32,964 bases of DNA from Prochlorococcus sp. HOT208_60m_813G15 (GCA_002026165.1 MWOS01000194.1:1-32964), one strand, 5' to 3'. Shown: positions 18,489-28,790, counted from the first letter of the stretch. A program made the numbers and translations. Notes: generated by a model not told the origin, from the letters alone.

Positions 18489-18881
18489 TTATAGTCTGAT
18501 ACTTCTTCTATGTTTTGGATTACACCAATATAAAAGAGCTAGTGTACTTAAAAAAGTTGTTAAAAGGGTAAACCCACCAATTCCAAAAATGTCCCTAAGA
18601 GTTATTAGCCTTACGATTGAATAAGGACCCATACCAGAAATTACCATTGATAAGGATACTAGAGTTAAAGTTACGCCCCATTTCCTCTCTGCTAAAAGGG
18701 CTGCTGAAGAGACTATTCCAACTATCGCAGCTGGCCAGCCAAGGCTTATTGCAAGAGTTATATTAGCGACTTTAAGTGGAGGTCCAAAACTGATTATTAA
18801 CGCGATTATTGGAAGTGCAACTATATTGCTTACTAACCCAACCCATGAAAGAGCCCAATATCCAAATAACCTTTCTGTCAT
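18489..18881 (-). CDS. Uncharacterised four-TM membrane protein
   Basis: The 130-aa product is highly hydrophobic, with about four membrane segments: about 10-32, 38-62, 68-85 and 98-118. Its C-terminus is short and basic ('CNPKHRRSIRL'), suggesting a cytoplasmic C-terminal end by the positive-inside rule. No catalytic or binding motif is recognisable. It lies 81 bp downstream of leuA on the same strand when read in the direction of transcription, with no clear hairpin between. Its convergent partner is the HD phosphohydrolase. I assign no function; it looks like a conserved picocyanobacterial integral membrane protein. Confidence 0.82.
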   Translation of the reverse strand: MTERLFGYWALSWVGLVSNIVALPIIALIISFGPPLKVANITLAISLGWPAAIVGIVSSAALLAERKWGVTLTLVSLSMVISGMGPYSIVRLITLRDIFGIGGFTLLTTFLSTLALLYWCNPKHRRSIRL

Positions 18882-18962
18882 TATTTACTTCTTTGACTAT
18901 GAGATTAATCTACAATATTACGATACTATTTTTAAAGCTACTTAATAATCCTAAGAAAAAAT

Positions 18963-20603
18963 TTAATTTGCAGGATTAGATATATATGTCTTCTCAGGAT
19001 TTTCTAAATTGTCAAATTGAGGGTGAATCGAATTTTTTTTCTCTGAAAATATAAGCCTATTTAAGGCATTAACGTACGCATTTGCTGCTGCAACAACAAC
19101 GTCTGTATCTGCTGAATGACCAGAATATATCTTGTTATCACTTCTTATTCTTATTGTTACTTCGCCCAAAGCATCAATACCTTCTGTTACCGACTTTACT
19201 GAAAATTCAATTAATTCATTAGGAACTTTAGCTAATTTATTTAAAGCCTCGCATACAGCATCAACGGGTCCAGTCCCTATTGATACAGCAGTATCCTCAG
19301 TATTATCTTCCGTATTTAGAAGCGAAATGGTAGCAGTAGGTTTAGATGCGTTACCGCAACTTACTTGTACAAGACTTAATTGAAATTTCGCTTCTGGTAG
19401 CTGTACTTGTTCACTAACAATTGCTTCTAAATCTCTATCAGTAATTTCTCTTTTCCTATCAGCTAAATCCTTAAAACGAGCAAAAGCATCATTTAAATCT
19501 TCTCGGCTCAAGTCATAACCCATCTCTTCTAATCTTGCTCTGACTGCACTTCTTCCACTAAGTTTCCCCAAAGATATTTTGTTATCACTCAGGCCAACAG
19601 TTTTTGCATCGATAATTTCGTAAGTTAGTCTATTTTTTAAAACCCCATCTTGATGAATGCCTGACTCATGGGCAAAAGCATTAGCCCCTACAATTGCTTT
19701 ATTAGGTTGTACTGTCATTCCAGTTAGGTTGGAAACAAGTCTAGAGGTTTTTGTTATTTCTTCTGTTCTTATAGCCGTAAGAGGAGTTGGTGAATCTGGA
19801 TTTCTTTTAAAAAAACTATTAAAAAAACTTTTCCTGACATGCAATGCCATTACTAATTCTTCTAGAGAGGCATTCCCGGCTCTTTCACCAATTCCGTTAA
19901 TAGTACATTCCAGTTGTCTTGCTCCATTTTTTACTGCCTCTAAAAAATTGGCCACTGCTAAACCTAAATCATTATGACCATGAACCGAGATTACTGCCTC
20001 ATCAATATTTGGAACATTTTTATTTATATCAGCAATTAATTTGCCAAATTCACTAGGAGTCGTAAATCCAACAGTATCAGGGATATTTATTGTTGTCGCT
20101 CCTGCAGAAATTGCTAGTTGAATTATTTCGTATAAAAAATCAGGATCACTCCTTGAGGCATCTTCACAAGAAAACTCAATATCATCTACCAATGATTTTG
20201 CATAATTAACCATTTCTGGAACTATTTGAAGAACATCTTTTCTAGATTTTTTAAGTTTATGTTTAAGATGAATGTCACTTGTAGCAATAAAAGTATGTAT
20301 TCTTTTTTTAGGCGCTGGACTTACTGCTTCGTAACATGCTTTTATATCTCCTTTAGACGCTCTAGCTAAACCGCATATAATGGGGCCATTTTCTTTTCCT
20401 ACGGTATCGGCAATCTTATTTACAGCTTTAAAATCTCCCTGACTTGCAAAAGGGAATCCAGCTTCAATAACATCTACCCCTAATCTTGCTAATTGATGGG
20501 CAATAGCAAGTTTTTCTTCAAGATTTAAACTGGCACCAGGGGATTGCTCTCCATCTCGAAGAGTTGTATCAAATATCAAAATTCTTCTAGGATCTTTTGA
20601 CAT
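18963..20603 (-). CDS. leuA: 2-isopropylmalate synthase
   Basis: This 546-aa enzyme condenses acetyl-CoA with 2-oxoisovalerate, the committed step of leucine synthesis. The TIM-barrel catalytic domain starts with '[14 protein letters not shown]' (Arg16, Asp17) and carries the metal ligands His208 and His210 in 'HGHNDLG' plus 'GIGERAGN'. After a linker, the C-terminal regulatory domain (about 400-520), the leucine feedback site in the family, is present. The length is normal for the long bacterial class. The start is the ATG at 20601-20603. It is divergent from the GH57 gene. Confidence 0.97.
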   Translation of the reverse strand: MSKDPRRILIFDTTLRDGEQSPGASLNLEEKLAIAHQLARLGVDVIEAGFPFASQGDFKAVNKIADTVGKENGPIICGLARASKGDIKACYEAVSPAPKKRIHTFIATSDIHLKHKLKKSRKDVLQIVPEMVNYAKSLVDDIEFSCEDASRSDPDFLYEIIQLAISAGATTINIPDTVGFTTPSEFGKLIADINKNVPNIDEAVISVHGHNDLGLAVANFLEAVKNGARQLECTINGIGERAGNASLEELVMALHVRKSFFNSFFKRNPDSPTPLTAIRTEEITKTSRLVSNLTGMTVQPNKAIVGANAFAHESGIHQDGVLKNRLTYEIIDAKTVGLSDNKISLGKLSGRSAVRARLEEMGYDLSREDLNDAFARFKDLADRKREITDRDLEAIVSEQVQLPEAKFQLSLVQVSCGNASKPTATISLLNTEDNTEDTAVSIGTGPVDAVCEALNKLAKVPNELIEFSVKSVTEGIDALGEVTIRIRSDNKIYSGHSADTDVVVAAANAYVNALNRLIFSEKKNSIHPQFDNLENPEKTYISNPAN

Positions 20604-20828
20604 TAAAGGGAATAATCTAAACTTATATTAAGCTAATTAAAAAAATTTGACTAGATTTCTTTTCAATAAAGATTTGTTTAAAAATTATAACTTAAATAAT
20701 ATTGGTTAAAATTCTGAAAAAAAAATAAAATACTTAAATTTTTAAAGTATTCTTTTAGCATTAAAGACTTATTTTTCACAAGAAAAAATTTCAATTTTTA
20801 TAGAACAATAAGCATAAATTTAAAAAGT
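20604..20828. promoter_or_regulatory. Divergent leuA / GH57 upstream region
   Basis: This is 225 bp of very AT-rich DNA between two divergent genes, presumably holding both promoters. I see no leucine-rich leader peptide or attenuator hairpin ahead of leuA and no box I can name with confidence. Confidence 0.3.
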
Positions 20829-22412
20829 ATGAATGGGCAATACTCTAAAAATAATGTTTTAGGACAGTTAGCGATAGTTTTACATGCTCATCTACCTTAT
20901 GTTAGAAAAAATGAGAAAAACTCGTTAGAAGAGGATTGGTTATTTCAGGCGATTTTGGAATGTTACATTCCACTACTTCAATCAATAGAATCTTCCAAAA
21001 ATGAAAATCCTTTAAATACCAAACTTACTATTAGTTTGTCTCCAACATTATTATCACTTCTAAATAATAAAAAAATTCAAGAAACATTCCCAAGTTGGAT
21101 TGAAACAAGAACTGATTTATTAAACGATCTGCCAAAGGAAGAAAAAAATGCCTCTGCATTTTTAATGAATAATCTCAATGAAAAATACTTATATTGGCAA
21201 AAATGTTGTGGAAATTTAATTGAGAAGTTTAGAGTTTTAAACAACTCTGGAAATTTGGATATTCTTACTTGTGCAGCTACACACGGATATTTGCCAATTC
21301 TGAGGGAAAATCCAGAAACTGTTAAAGGACAAATTAATACAGCCATTAGGAACCATGAAAATATTTTTGGAACTAAGCCTTTAGGTATTTGGTTACCTGA
21401 ATGTGCATATTATGAGAATTTAGATGAAATGCTATTTAATTCAGGAATTAGATATGCAATCTTAGATGGTCACGGTATTCTAAACGCTACACCAAGACCT
21501 AGGTATGGTGTGTACGCTCCAATATGCTCGAAAAAAGGAGTTGCCTTCTTTGGAAGAGATAGTGAGTCAACTTTACCCGTTTGGTCTGCGAAGGACGGAT
21601 TCCCCGGAGACAAAGTTTATAGGGAATTTCATAAAGATTTGGGATGGGAATTACCTATCTCCAAACTCCAAAAGAGAGGTATCTCAACTAAAAGACCTTT
21701 GGGTTTGAAGTTTCATAAGATTACAAATGATAGGGTACCATTGGGCGAAAAGGCTTTTTACTTAGAAAATGAAGCCAAAAAGAAGGTTGCAGAACATGCT
21801 GATTCTTATCTTCTTGCTAGATCAAAACAATTAGAAAAATTATCATTATCCTCTTCTTTTAAGCCCTTATTGGTAGCTCCATTTGATGCAGAGTTATTTG
21901 GTCATTGGTGGTATGAGGGACCTTTTTTTATTGAAAATATTTTAAAAAACTCTAGTAAATATTCAATTAAGCTTACAAATTTAAAAGAATTTTTAGTTCA
22001 AAAACCAAATCTTCAGATTTGCGATCCATCACCATCAAGCTGGGGACAAGGAGGTTACCATAACTATTGGATTAATGATGCAAATGCGTGGATTGTTCCG
22101 GAAATCACTAAAGCAGGCTCAACTTTTGTTGATTTATGCTCTAAAAATTTTAATAATGACTTATCTTTAAGACTTTTCAAGCAAGCAGCAAGAGAATTAC
22201 TTCTCTCTGAATCCTCTGATTGGAGTTTTATACTAAGAGCTGGAACAACAACTGAACTTGCAAAAGAGAGGATAGAAAAACATTTGTTCAGATTCTGGAA
22301 AATAGTTGAAATGATTAAAAATCATTCCAATATTAATTTAAAATTGCTTGAAGATATTGAGGAAGAAGATAAAGTTTTCCCAGACATTAATATTGATGAT
22401 TGGCGAAAATAA
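20829..22412 (+). CDS. GH57-family 1,4-alpha-glucan branching enzyme
   Basis: The protein has 527 aa. The N-terminal GH57 barrel opens with 'IVLHAHLPYVRKNE', a strong family marker. The predicted nucleophile is Glu191 in 'WLPECAYY' and the acid/base Asp353 in 'PFDAELFGHWW', placed much as in the characterised archaeal GH57 branching enzymes. The C-terminal part (about 410-520) fits the DUF1957 helical domain required for branching. Such enzymes introduce alpha-1,6 branches in glycogen. GH57 includes amylopullulanases and glucanotransferases, but the HAHLPYVR and DUF1957 combination favours the branching subgroup. It ends 6 bp from convergent crtL. Confidence 0.87.
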   Translation: MNGQYSKNNVLGQLAIVLHAHLPYVRKNEKNSLEEDWLFQAILECYIPLLQSIESSKNENPLNTKLTISLSPTLLSLLNNKKIQETFPSWIETRTDLLNDLPKEEKNASAFLMNNLNEKYLYWQKCCGNLIEKFRVLNNSGNLDILTCAATHGYLPILRENPETVKGQINTAIRNHENIFGTKPLGIWLPECAYYENLDEMLFNSGIRYAILDGHGILNATPRPRYGVYAPICSKKGVAFFGRDSESTLPVWSAKDGFPGDKVYREFHKDLGWELPISKLQKRGISTKRPLGLKFHKITNDRVPLGEKAFYLENEAKKKVAEHADSYLLARSKQLEKLSLSSSFKPLLVAPFDAELFGHWWYEGPFFIENILKNSSKYSIKLTNLKEFLVQKPNLQICDPSPSSWGQGGYHNYWINDANAWIVPEITKAGSTFVDLCSKNFNNDLSLRLFKQAARELLLSESSDWSFILRAGTTTELAKERIEKHLFRFWKIVEMIKNHSNINLKLLEDIEEEDKVFPDINIDDWRK

Positions 22413-22418
22413 AAAATA

Positions 22419-23630
22419 CTAATTTAACTTAAGCATTCCTAGTTTTACTTTTAGAGGTGAATTTATAAACATCTTACTCATCACGTAAATTAGTTTTGGA
22501 AGTGGAAGTGTATTAGTAAGAAAGCCTACCCACTCATTGGTTGATAATCTAAAGAAATTTGAGAAAAAGCTTCTTAATCTACTTTCGTCAAAACTCATCA
22601 GTCTTTTTAAACCATATTGGTAAAGTTTATGTCTTTGTATTAATTCGTAAGGCCATAGGACCTCCCAACCTTTTGTTGCTAGTTCAAAAGAACTGAGATT
22701 AGGTTCTTTTAAAAAGATTGCTAATTTTTTTGCGAGGAGTGGAGCTCTTCTCAATAAAGATCCGATCATGTATCCTGATGCAGGATGCACCATGCTTGCA
22801 GACCCTCCAAAACCAAGTACAAATTGCTTTTTAAATGGTAGGGGTAAATTCATTGGAAAAAGGCAATTCTCTTCATGAAAAATTTCACTTACGTGAACAC
22901 CCTTGCTATTCAATCTTTTAAAAAGTCTTTTTTTGAGATTCTCTTGGGATAAGGCAGGATAACTTGCTAATGACGTTTCTTCAACAAAAAAAGTTTCATT
23001 TCCAAGATCCATTGCATAAAGAAAGGAAGGAGATGATAACTTTTCTTCTTTGTTTAAATGATTTGGGCGAAAATCCATTAAAACAAACTGATCTTTATTA
23101 ACTGGTGGCGATGAAAATTTGCCGACAATCCCATACGCAGCTTGTTGAGCGATTTCATTTTGGACTGGTCTTTTTATGAAATTACTTTTATGACCACTTG
23201 CGTCAATGACTAACCTCGCCTTTATTCTTAGACCTGAAAAACAGATCACTTCAGATAGTTTATTTTTCTCTTTAATATCTTTTGCTGTTTCATTCAACCA
23301 TTCAATCCCGTTACACTTTTTTAAAAGTTCATTTTGAAAAGCTTCTTGATTTATCAAACCATAATCGTAATTATGTTTTGTAGGATTATCTCCCTTTTTA
23401 TTTTCGCCATTTCCAAAAAAACTAACTGTTTTGCACCACCGATGAGATAACAGAGAATCTAATCCTAATTCCTCTAATTCAGAAGCCCAAATACCATATG
23501 TATTCTCCCATTTTTCATTTGGAGATTTTGTTGATATGCCCTTAATATTTAGATCTTGCTTGGCTAATTCTGAAGCCAAGCATAGTGCTGCAGGCCCGGA
23601 ACCTAAAATTAGAATATCAAGTATTTCCAT
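22419..23630 (-). CDS. crtL: Lycopene cyclase (CrtL type)
   Basis: This 403-aa FAD-linked cyclase converts lycopene ends to rings, the branch point to beta- or alpha-carotene. The dinucleotide-binding motif GSGPAAL is at 10-16, and the plant/cyanobacterial CrtL signatures 'WENTYGIW', 'LVIDASGHKS', 'MDFRP' and 'GFGGSASMVHPASGYMIGSLL' follow. Prochlorococcus is known to have two such enzymes, a beta-cyclase and an epsilon/beta-cyclase. I favour the beta-cyclase (CrtL-b) because of the length and plain N-terminus, but cannot prove ring specificity. It lies 23 bp behind gyrA on the same strand. Confidence 0.93.
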   Translation of the reverse strand: MEILDILILGSGPAALCLASELAKQDLNIKGISTKSPNEKWENTYGIWASELEELGLDSLLSHRWCKTVSFFGNGENKKGDNPTKHNYDYGLINQEAFQNELLKKCNGIEWLNETAKDIKEKNKLSEVICFSGLRIKARLVIDASGHKSNFIKRPVQNEIAQQAAYGIVGKFSSPPVNKDQFVLMDFRPNHLNKEEKLSSPSFLYAMDLGNETFFVEETSLASYPALSQENLKKRLFKRLNSKGVHVSEIFHEENCLFPMNLPLPFKKQFVLGFGGSASMVHPASGYMIGSLLRRAPLLAKKLAIFLKEPNLSSFELATKGWEVLWPYELIQRHKLYQYGLKRLMSFDESRLRSFFSNFFRLSTNEWVGFLTNTLPLPKLIYVMSKMFINSPLKVKLGMLKLN

Positions 23631-23653
23631 ATTATCTAATAAACCATTTTCTT

Positions 23654-26251
23654 TTAATTTTCTTTGCCTTGGTTGAATTGGTCTGGTTCTTCTGTTTGTT
23701 CATGCGGAACTAATACAACTTCTGATAAATGATCACCCTCATCTAATCTTTGTAATTTTACCCCAGTGGCGGCTCTAGATTGCTGGGATATTTTATCTGC
23801 GTTTGTTCTGACTATCACCCCTTTTTCGGTCACAAAAAGTAATTCTTCCCCTTCTCCAAGGACTTTCAAACAAACTAATGCATCATCTTTAATTCTGAAT
23901 TTTATCGCTCTCAAACCCATGCCTGCTCTTTTTTGTAATTTAAATTGAGTTACAGGTACTCTTTTACCTAGTCCAAATGCACTGGCTATTAGTACCCAAG
24001 GACCTTCTGAAGAGTTAACTTCAAGATTTTCATTAGACTCTTTCGTGAGATCTTCACTATTTGCTAATTGATCAACTAATTCAGAAGTCAAAACATCCAT
24101 TGATACCAGATTATCTCCTTTTCTCAGATTCATAGATTTAACGCCCCTGGCTGTCCTGCCAAGTGGCCTTAATTCATTAATATCTAATCTAAAATGAATC
24201 GCCATTCCTGTTCTTGATCCAATCAAAACACTGTCCCCTTCTTTTGATAATCTAACCCAAGTTAAAGCATCTCCATCCTCAAGATTAATAGCTATTAATC
24301 CATTTGATCGAATTTTTGAGAAAGCAGAAAGTGAAGTTCTTTTTATGAATCCAGCCTTGGTGAGCATTAATAAATAACAATCATTATCAAAAGAATCTAC
24401 TGAAACTAGTGATGTTATTTTTTCTTCTCTAGGTATCGGGAGAAGTTGAACTGATGGAGTTCCTTTTGCGGTTCTACTACTCATAGGGACTCTATATGCT
24501 GGAAGAGCATAAGCGACCCCTCTTTCACTAAAAAGTAAAAGAGTATCATGATCGTTGCAGCTTATAAATAATGCGACCTCATCATCTCCCTGGGTCTTTG
24601 TGCCAGCTTTACCCCTTGATCCACGGCTGGTTGATTCAAATTCATTAACAGGCATTCTTTTTAAATAACCTGCCTCAGTCAATAAAACTACAGATCTGTC
24701 ATTAGCGATAAGATCAATATCATCTAGACCACCGCCTAAATCAAGTATCTCAGTTTTTCTTGGTGAAGAAAATCTTTCATCGATTTTATTAAGTTCTTCA
24801 AGAATAATTTCAAAAATTCTTTCTTTGCTATTCAATATTTGCTGATATAAGTTGATTTTTCTGGTTAACTCATCATGTTCACCTTTGATTTTATCTGCTT
24901 CAAGTGCTGTTAATCTTCTTAATTGCATTTGTAAAATAGCTTCTGCCTGTGTGGCCGATAACTCATGATCAGTTTGTAATTTTTCTCTGGCTGAGACTGT
25001 ATCTTTTGCTGATCTTATTAGATTAATAATCTCATCCATAGCAGCCAATGCTAATAAAAGACCTTTTATAATGTGATCCCTCTCTTCAGCCTTTTTTAAT
25101 AAAAATCCTGTTCTTCGCCTTATTGTTTCCACTCTGAAGTCTAGAAATACATCTAGCATTTTCCTGAGTGAAAGTGTTGTGGGCTCTCCTTTTACTAAAG
25201 CAAGGATATTTGCACTAAAGTTATTTTGTAGAGGTGTTAACTTAAATAAATTATTTAAAACTACTTGAGGGTAGGCATCCCTTTTTAGTTCAATAACAAT
25301 CCTCATTCCATCTCGATCACTTTCATCTCTAATATCAGAAATACCTTCTAATTTCCTTTCATTAACCAAGTCAGCAATTCTTTCTATCAATGCCGCTTTA
25401 TTAGTTTGAAATGGGAGCTCTGTAATTATTACTGCATCTTTTTCTACTCTACCATTGGATTTAATTTGCTCAATATTTGCTACACCTCTCATGGTTATTG
25501 AACCCCTTCCTGTCTTGAAAGTTTCTCTGATACCATCTCTGCCTAAGATTTGACCACCTGTGGGAAAATCAGGACCCTTAATTATTTCAAAAAGTTCTCT
25601 ATTTTCAATCGAAGGGTTATTGATGATTGATTTAAGACCATTAATTAATTCCCCTAAGTTATGAGGTGGAATATTAGTTGCCATTCCTACTGCTATTCCA
25701 GATGATCCATTTAGTAGTAGTTGAGGAATCCTAGCAGGTAAAACTGTTGGTTCTTGCTGAGAACCGTCAAAATTATCGGCGAAATCTACAGTTTCAGATT
25801 CAATATCCTCTAATAAACTTTCATCTGTAAGAGACTGTAAACGAGATTCTGTATATCTCATCGCTGCTGGAGGGTCGTTATCAACAGAACCAAAGTTTCC
25901 ATGGCCATCTATAAGTGGCATCCTCATAGAGAAATCCTGAGCCATCCTAACCAAAGCATCATAAACAGCAGTATCGCCATGAGGGTGGTATTTACCAAGT
26001 ACTTCTCCAACAACTCTTGCACATTTTCTATATGGTCTACCGCTAGTTAAACCAAGTTCATACATTGCATAAAGAATTCTTCTATGAACAGGTTTTAATC
26101 CATCTCTTGCATCTGGAAGAGCACGACCGACTATAACGCTCATTGCATACTCAAGATATGAGCGAGACATCTCGTTTCTTAGGTCAGTCTGAATAATTCG
26201 GTCGTTATCTTCACTTAATCCTGAGTTATCAGAATCTAAAATATCAGACAT
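23654..26251 (-). CDS. gyrA: DNA gyrase subunit A
   Basis: This 865-aa type IIA topoisomerase subunit cuts and rejoins DNA, working with GyrB. The winged-helix domain contains '[22 protein letters not shown]', with Thr94 and Asp98 at the quinolone-determining positions (Ser83 and Asp87 in E. coli), and catalytic Tyr133 in 'AAMRYTE'. A coiled-coil gate follows, then the C-terminal beta-pinwheel. The GyrA box is degenerate: TSRGSRG in place of the consensus QRRGGKG. A topoisomerase IV ParC identity is possible in principle, but the length and full pinwheel argue for gyrase. The start is the ATG at 26249-26251. Confidence 0.95.
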   Translation of the reverse strand: MSDILDSDNSGLSEDNDRIIQTDLRNEMSRSYLEYAMSVIVGRALPDARDGLKPVHRRILYAMYELGLTSGRPYRKCARVVGEVLGKYHPHGDTAVYDALVRMAQDFSMRMPLIDGHGNFGSVDNDPPAAMRYTESRLQSLTDESLLEDIESETVDFADNFDGSQQEPTVLPARIPQLLLNGSSGIAVGMATNIPPHNLGELINGLKSIINNPSIENRELFEIIKGPDFPTGGQILGRDGIRETFKTGRGSITMRGVANIEQIKSNGRVEKDAVIITELPFQTNKAALIERIADLVNERKLEGISDIRDESDRDGMRIVIELKRDAYPQVVLNNLFKLTPLQNNFSANILALVKGEPTTLSLRKMLDVFLDFRVETIRRRTGFLLKKAEERDHIIKGLLLALAAMDEIINLIRSAKDTVSAREKLQTDHELSATQAEAILQMQLRRLTALEADKIKGEHDELTRKINLYQQILNSKERIFEIILEELNKIDERFSSPRKTEILDLGGGLDDIDLIANDRSVVLLTEAGYLKRMPVNEFESTSRGSRGKAGTKTQGDDEVALFISCNDHDTLLLFSERGVAYALPAYRVPMSSRTAKGTPSVQLLPIPREEKITSLVSVDSFDNDCYLLMLTKAGFIKRTSLSAFSKIRSNGLIAINLEDGDALTWVRLSKEGDSVLIGSRTGMAIHFRLDINELRPLGRTARGVKSMNLRKGDNLVSMDVLTSELVDQLANSEDLTKESNENLEVNSSEGPWVLIASAFGLGKRVPVTQFKLQKRAGMGLRAIKFRIKDDALVCLKVLGEGEELLFVTEKGVIVRTNADKISQQSRAATGVKLQRLDEGDHLSEVVLVPHEQTEEPDQFNQGKEN

Positions 26252-26431
26252 ATTAAAATCCTTTTTTTAATAATAATCGCTGATTGTCATAATGAATAAA
26301 AAAAAATATTTATTTAATTCCCAAATACTCACATTTACACACAAATCAAAATAAAACCTGTTGTTTTTGAATAAACCTTGGCTTATTACCCCTTTAGTTG
26401 TTAATTTATTCAAAATAAAAAGAAAAATTCC
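26252..26431. promoter_or_regulatory. Divergent gyrA / guaB3 upstream region
   Basis: This is a 180-bp AT-rich gap between divergent genes that must contain both promoters. I find no hairpin or operator-like repeat that stands out. Confidence 0.3.
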
Positions 26432-27595
26432 GTGAATATTGAACTTGGTTTAAATAAAAAAGTCAGAAGGGCTTATGGCATTGATGAAATAGCTTTAGTC
26501 CCAGGTAATAGAACACTTGATTACGATTTGACTGATCCTTCTTGGTCAATTGGTGATATCAAAAGAGAAGTTCCGATTGTAGCAAGTGCCATGGACAGTG
26601 TTGTAGATGTAAATACGGCTGTAGAACTCACAAAATTAGGTTCCATAGGGGTTATTAATATGGAGGGCGTACAAACAAGATATGAAAATCCTGATGAAAT
26701 ATTGAACCAAATAGCATCAGTCGGTAAAAATGATTTCGTTCCGTTAATGCAGAAGATATACAGTGAACCCATCAAGGAGGGATTGATTTTACAAAGAATA
26801 AATGAGGTCAAAGAAGGAGGAGGCATCGCTGCTTTTAGTGGGACTCCTCAAGCTGCTATTAAGTTTAAAGAAACACTTAATAATTCCAAAATAGATTTAT
26901 TTTTTCTTCAAGGAACAGTTGTTTCAACCGAGCATCTTGGGATGGCAGGTAAGGAAACCTTAAATATTGAAGATCTCTGCAAATCTTTGAAAGTCCCAGT
27001 TGTAGCTGGCAATTGTGTTACCTACGAAGTTGCAAAACTTCTCATGGACGCTGGAGTTGCAGGACTAATGGTAGGGATAGGCCCTGGAGCGGCATGTACA
27101 TCAAGAGGAGTATTGGGAATTGGAATCCCTCAAGCAACTGCAATTGCTGATTGTAGTGCGGCAAGAAATGATTACTTTAAAGAAAGTGGTCGTTATATCC
27201 CTATTATTGGTGATGGAGGAATTGTAACGGGAGGAGATATCTGTAAATGTTTAGCATGTGGAGCAGATGCTGTAATGATTGGATCACCAATAGCTAAATC
27301 CTCAAACGCTCCAGGTAGAGGATTTCACTGGGGAATGGCTACTCCAAGTCCAGTATTACCCAGGGGCACAAGAATTGAAGTTGGATCTACAGGATCCTTA
27401 GAAAGAATAATTAAAGGACCTGCTCTACTTGATGATGGGACACATAACTTATTAGGAGCTATAAGAACCTCAATGAGTACTCTTGGGGCAAAAAATATTA
27501 AAGAAATGCAAGAAGTTGAAATAGTCATTGCACCATCTCTTCTAACAGAGGGTAAGGTTTATCAAAAAGCTCAGCAACTTGGTATGGGGAAATAA
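26432..27595 (+). CDS. guaB3: IMP dehydrogenase family protein GuaB3 (no CBS domains)
   Basis: This 387-aa TIM-barrel protein belongs to the IMPDH/GMPR superfamily. The catalytic loop 'GIGPGAACTSRGVLG' has Cys222 where IMPDH forms its covalent intermediate, and the 'ASAMDSVVDVNTA' and 'IGDGGIVTGGDICKCLACGADAVMIGSP' blocks are typical. Canonical GuaB is about 490 aa with a regulatory CBS pair inserted; that module is missing and the overall form fits the GuaB3 subgroup. IMPDH converts IMP to XMP for GMP synthesis. The start is GTG at 26432 with no closer ATG. Yfr1 and trxA follow downstream. Confidence 0.93.
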   Translation: MNIELGLNKKVRRAYGIDEIALVPGNRTLDYDLTDPSWSIGDIKREVPIVASAMDSVVDVNTAVELTKLGSIGVINMEGVQTRYENPDEILNQIASVGKNDFVPLMQKIYSEPIKEGLILQRINEVKEGGGIAAFSGTPQAAIKFKETLNNSKIDLFFLQGTVVSTEHLGMAGKETLNIEDLCKSLKVPVVAGNCVTYEVAKLLMDAGVAGLMVGIGPGAACTSRGVLGIGIPQATAIADCSAARNDYFKESGRYIPIIGDGGIVTGGDICKCLACGADAVMIGSPIAKSSNAPGRGFHWGMATPSPVLPRGTRIEVGSTGSLERIIKGPALLDDGTHNLLGAIRTSMSTLGAKNIKEMQEVEIVIAPSLLTEGKVYQKAQQLGMGK

Positions 27596-27666
27596 TTTAC
27601 TTAAGTCAAAAATGTAACCTTAGTCAATTAATCATAAGATTGAACAATTTTCGCATTAGGAGTTAT

Positions 27667-27672
27667 TATAAA
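27667..27672 (+). promoter_or_regulatory. Candidate -10 box for Yfr1
   Basis: TATAAA ends six bases before the first G of the Yfr1 sequence, which is the right distance for its promoter. No clear -35 is visible. Confidence 0.5.
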
Positions 27673-27677
27673 ATGAT

Positions 27678-27732
27678 GGGGGAAACCCCATACTCCTCAC
27701 ACACTAAATCGCCCGATTAATCGGGCTTTTTT
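27678..27732 (+). ncRNA. yfr1: Cyanobacterial small RNA Yfr1
   Basis: This is a 55-nt RNA with a GGGG-AAA-CCCC 5' hairpin (27679-27689), the ultraconserved single-stranded ACTCCTCACAC (27692-27702) and a 3' terminator hairpin. These three elements in this order define Yfr1, and its place between guaB and trxA matches the known cyanobacterial location. Known work in Prochlorococcus shows that the unpaired motif base-pairs with outer-membrane porin mRNAs and blocks their translation. The 5' end is inferred from the G-run, with one base of uncertainty. Confidence 0.96.
27711..27732 (+). terminator. Rho-independent terminator of Yfr1
   Basis: GCCCGATTAATCGGGC is a perfect 16-nt palindrome (27711-27726) followed by six T (27727-27732). 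It forms a 6-7-bp GC-rich stem and is the clearest intrinsic terminator in the window. Confidence 0.95.
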
Positions 27733-27824
27733 AGATATTTTTGTTACTTATATTATTTTATCTGTAATGAAATCATCACTTAAAAGAATTGCCTGCTAAA
27801 TTTTCTAAAAGGATAACTTAAATT

Positions 27825-28148
27825 ATGTCATCAGCTCTAGCCGTAACTGATTCTTCATTTGACAAGGATGTACTGCAAAGTGATCTACCAGTATTGGTTG
27901 ATTTTTGGGCCCCATGGTGCGGTCCATGTAGAATGGTTGCACCAGTTGTAGAAGAAATCTCAAAAGACTTTGAAGGGAAAATTAAAGTTTTTAAATTAAA
28001 TACAGATGAGAATCCAAATGTTGCTAGTCAATATGGAATTAGAAGTATTCCAACATTAATGATCTTTAAAGGAGGTCAAAAAGTTGATACTGTGGTTGGA
28101 GCCGTACCAAAAGCAACATTATCCAGTACTTTAACTAAGCATTTATAA
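27825..28148 (+). CDS. trxA: Thioredoxin
   Basis: This 107-aa m-type thioredoxin has the redox motif WCGPC (Cys32, Cys35) after 'VLVDFWAP' and the cis-proline 'SIPTLMIF'. It is a general disulfide reductant that, in cyanobacteria, links photosynthetic electron flow to enzymes such as OpcA/G6PDH and Calvin-cycle targets. Length and motifs are standard. The start is the ATG at 27825, with AAGGA about 12 nt upstream. Yfr1 ends 92 bp before it, and hisH follows after 11 bp. Confidence 0.98.
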   Translation: MSSALAVTDSSFDKDVLQSDLPVLVDFWAPWCGPCRMVAPVVEEISKDFEGKIKVFKLNTDENPNVASQYGIRSIPTLMIFKGGQKVDTVVGAVPKATLSSTLTKHL

Positions 28149-28159
28149 AATAAAAAGCT

Positions 28160-28777
28160 TTGCATAAAATTGGACTTATAGACTATGGGATGGGTAATAT
28201 TCATTCTGTAACAAAATCTTTAGAAAGTCTTGGAGAAGAAATACTTTTAATTAAAAACTTTAATGAATCAAAATCTTGTAAAGCAATAATACTTCCAGGG
28301 GTTGGATCGTTTGATCCTGCAATGATAAATCTTAGAAATACAGATTTGATAAATGATTTGAAAAATTGGATTAATAGTGGGAAGTCCTTTTTGGGCATTT
28401 GTTTAGGTCTTCAACTCCTTTTTGAATCTAGTGAAGAGGGAAAAGTTCAAGGACTAGGTATTTTAAAAGGGAATATACAAAAAATACCAAATGTAGTTAA
28501 TGAAAGAATCCCTCACATGGGTTGGTGCCAACTTTTATCTACAAAACCGAATAATTTATTAAAGCCAGAAGAATTAAATAATTGGGTATATTTTGTACAT
28601 TCTTATCATGCTATGCCAGATGACTTCAATATTATTTCAGCACAGGTTAATTATGGTTCTGAAAAATTAACAGCGATGATTGAGAATGATAATTTATTGG
28701 CCTGTCAATTTCACCCAGAAAAATCTGGTAAAACTGGAGAAAAACTATTGAGAAGATGGCTTAGTAATATACAATAA
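28160..28777 (+). CDS. hisH: Imidazole glycerol phosphate synthase, glutaminase subunit
   Basis: This 205-aa class I glutaminase supplies ammonia to HisF in histidine synthesis. The catalytic triad is visible: nucleophile Cys81 in 'FLGICLGLQLLFE' and His185/Glu187 in 'CQFHPEKSG'. The N-terminal 'IGLIDYGMGN' is typical and forces the start to the TTG at 28160, since the next Met lies inside this motif. It is sandwiched between trxA (11 bp) and rsmD (13 bp), suggesting co-transcription. hisF is not in the window. Confidence 0.96.
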   Translation: MHKIGLIDYGMGNIHSVTKSLESLGEEILLIKNFNESKSCKAIILPGVGSFDPAMINLRNTDLINDLKNWINSGKSFLGICLGLQLLFESSEEGKVQGLGILKGNIQKIPNVVNERIPHMGWCQLLSTKPNNLLKPEELNNWVYFVHSYHAMPDDFNIISAQVNYGSEKLTAMIENDNLLACQFHPEKSGKTGEKLLRRWLSNIQ

Positions 28778-28790
28778 CTGATAGTTAGGG

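Noticed and set aside
20604-20828. Leucine attenuator ahead of leuA
   Set aside because: No short Leu-rich open frame or alternative hairpins are visible on the minus strand.
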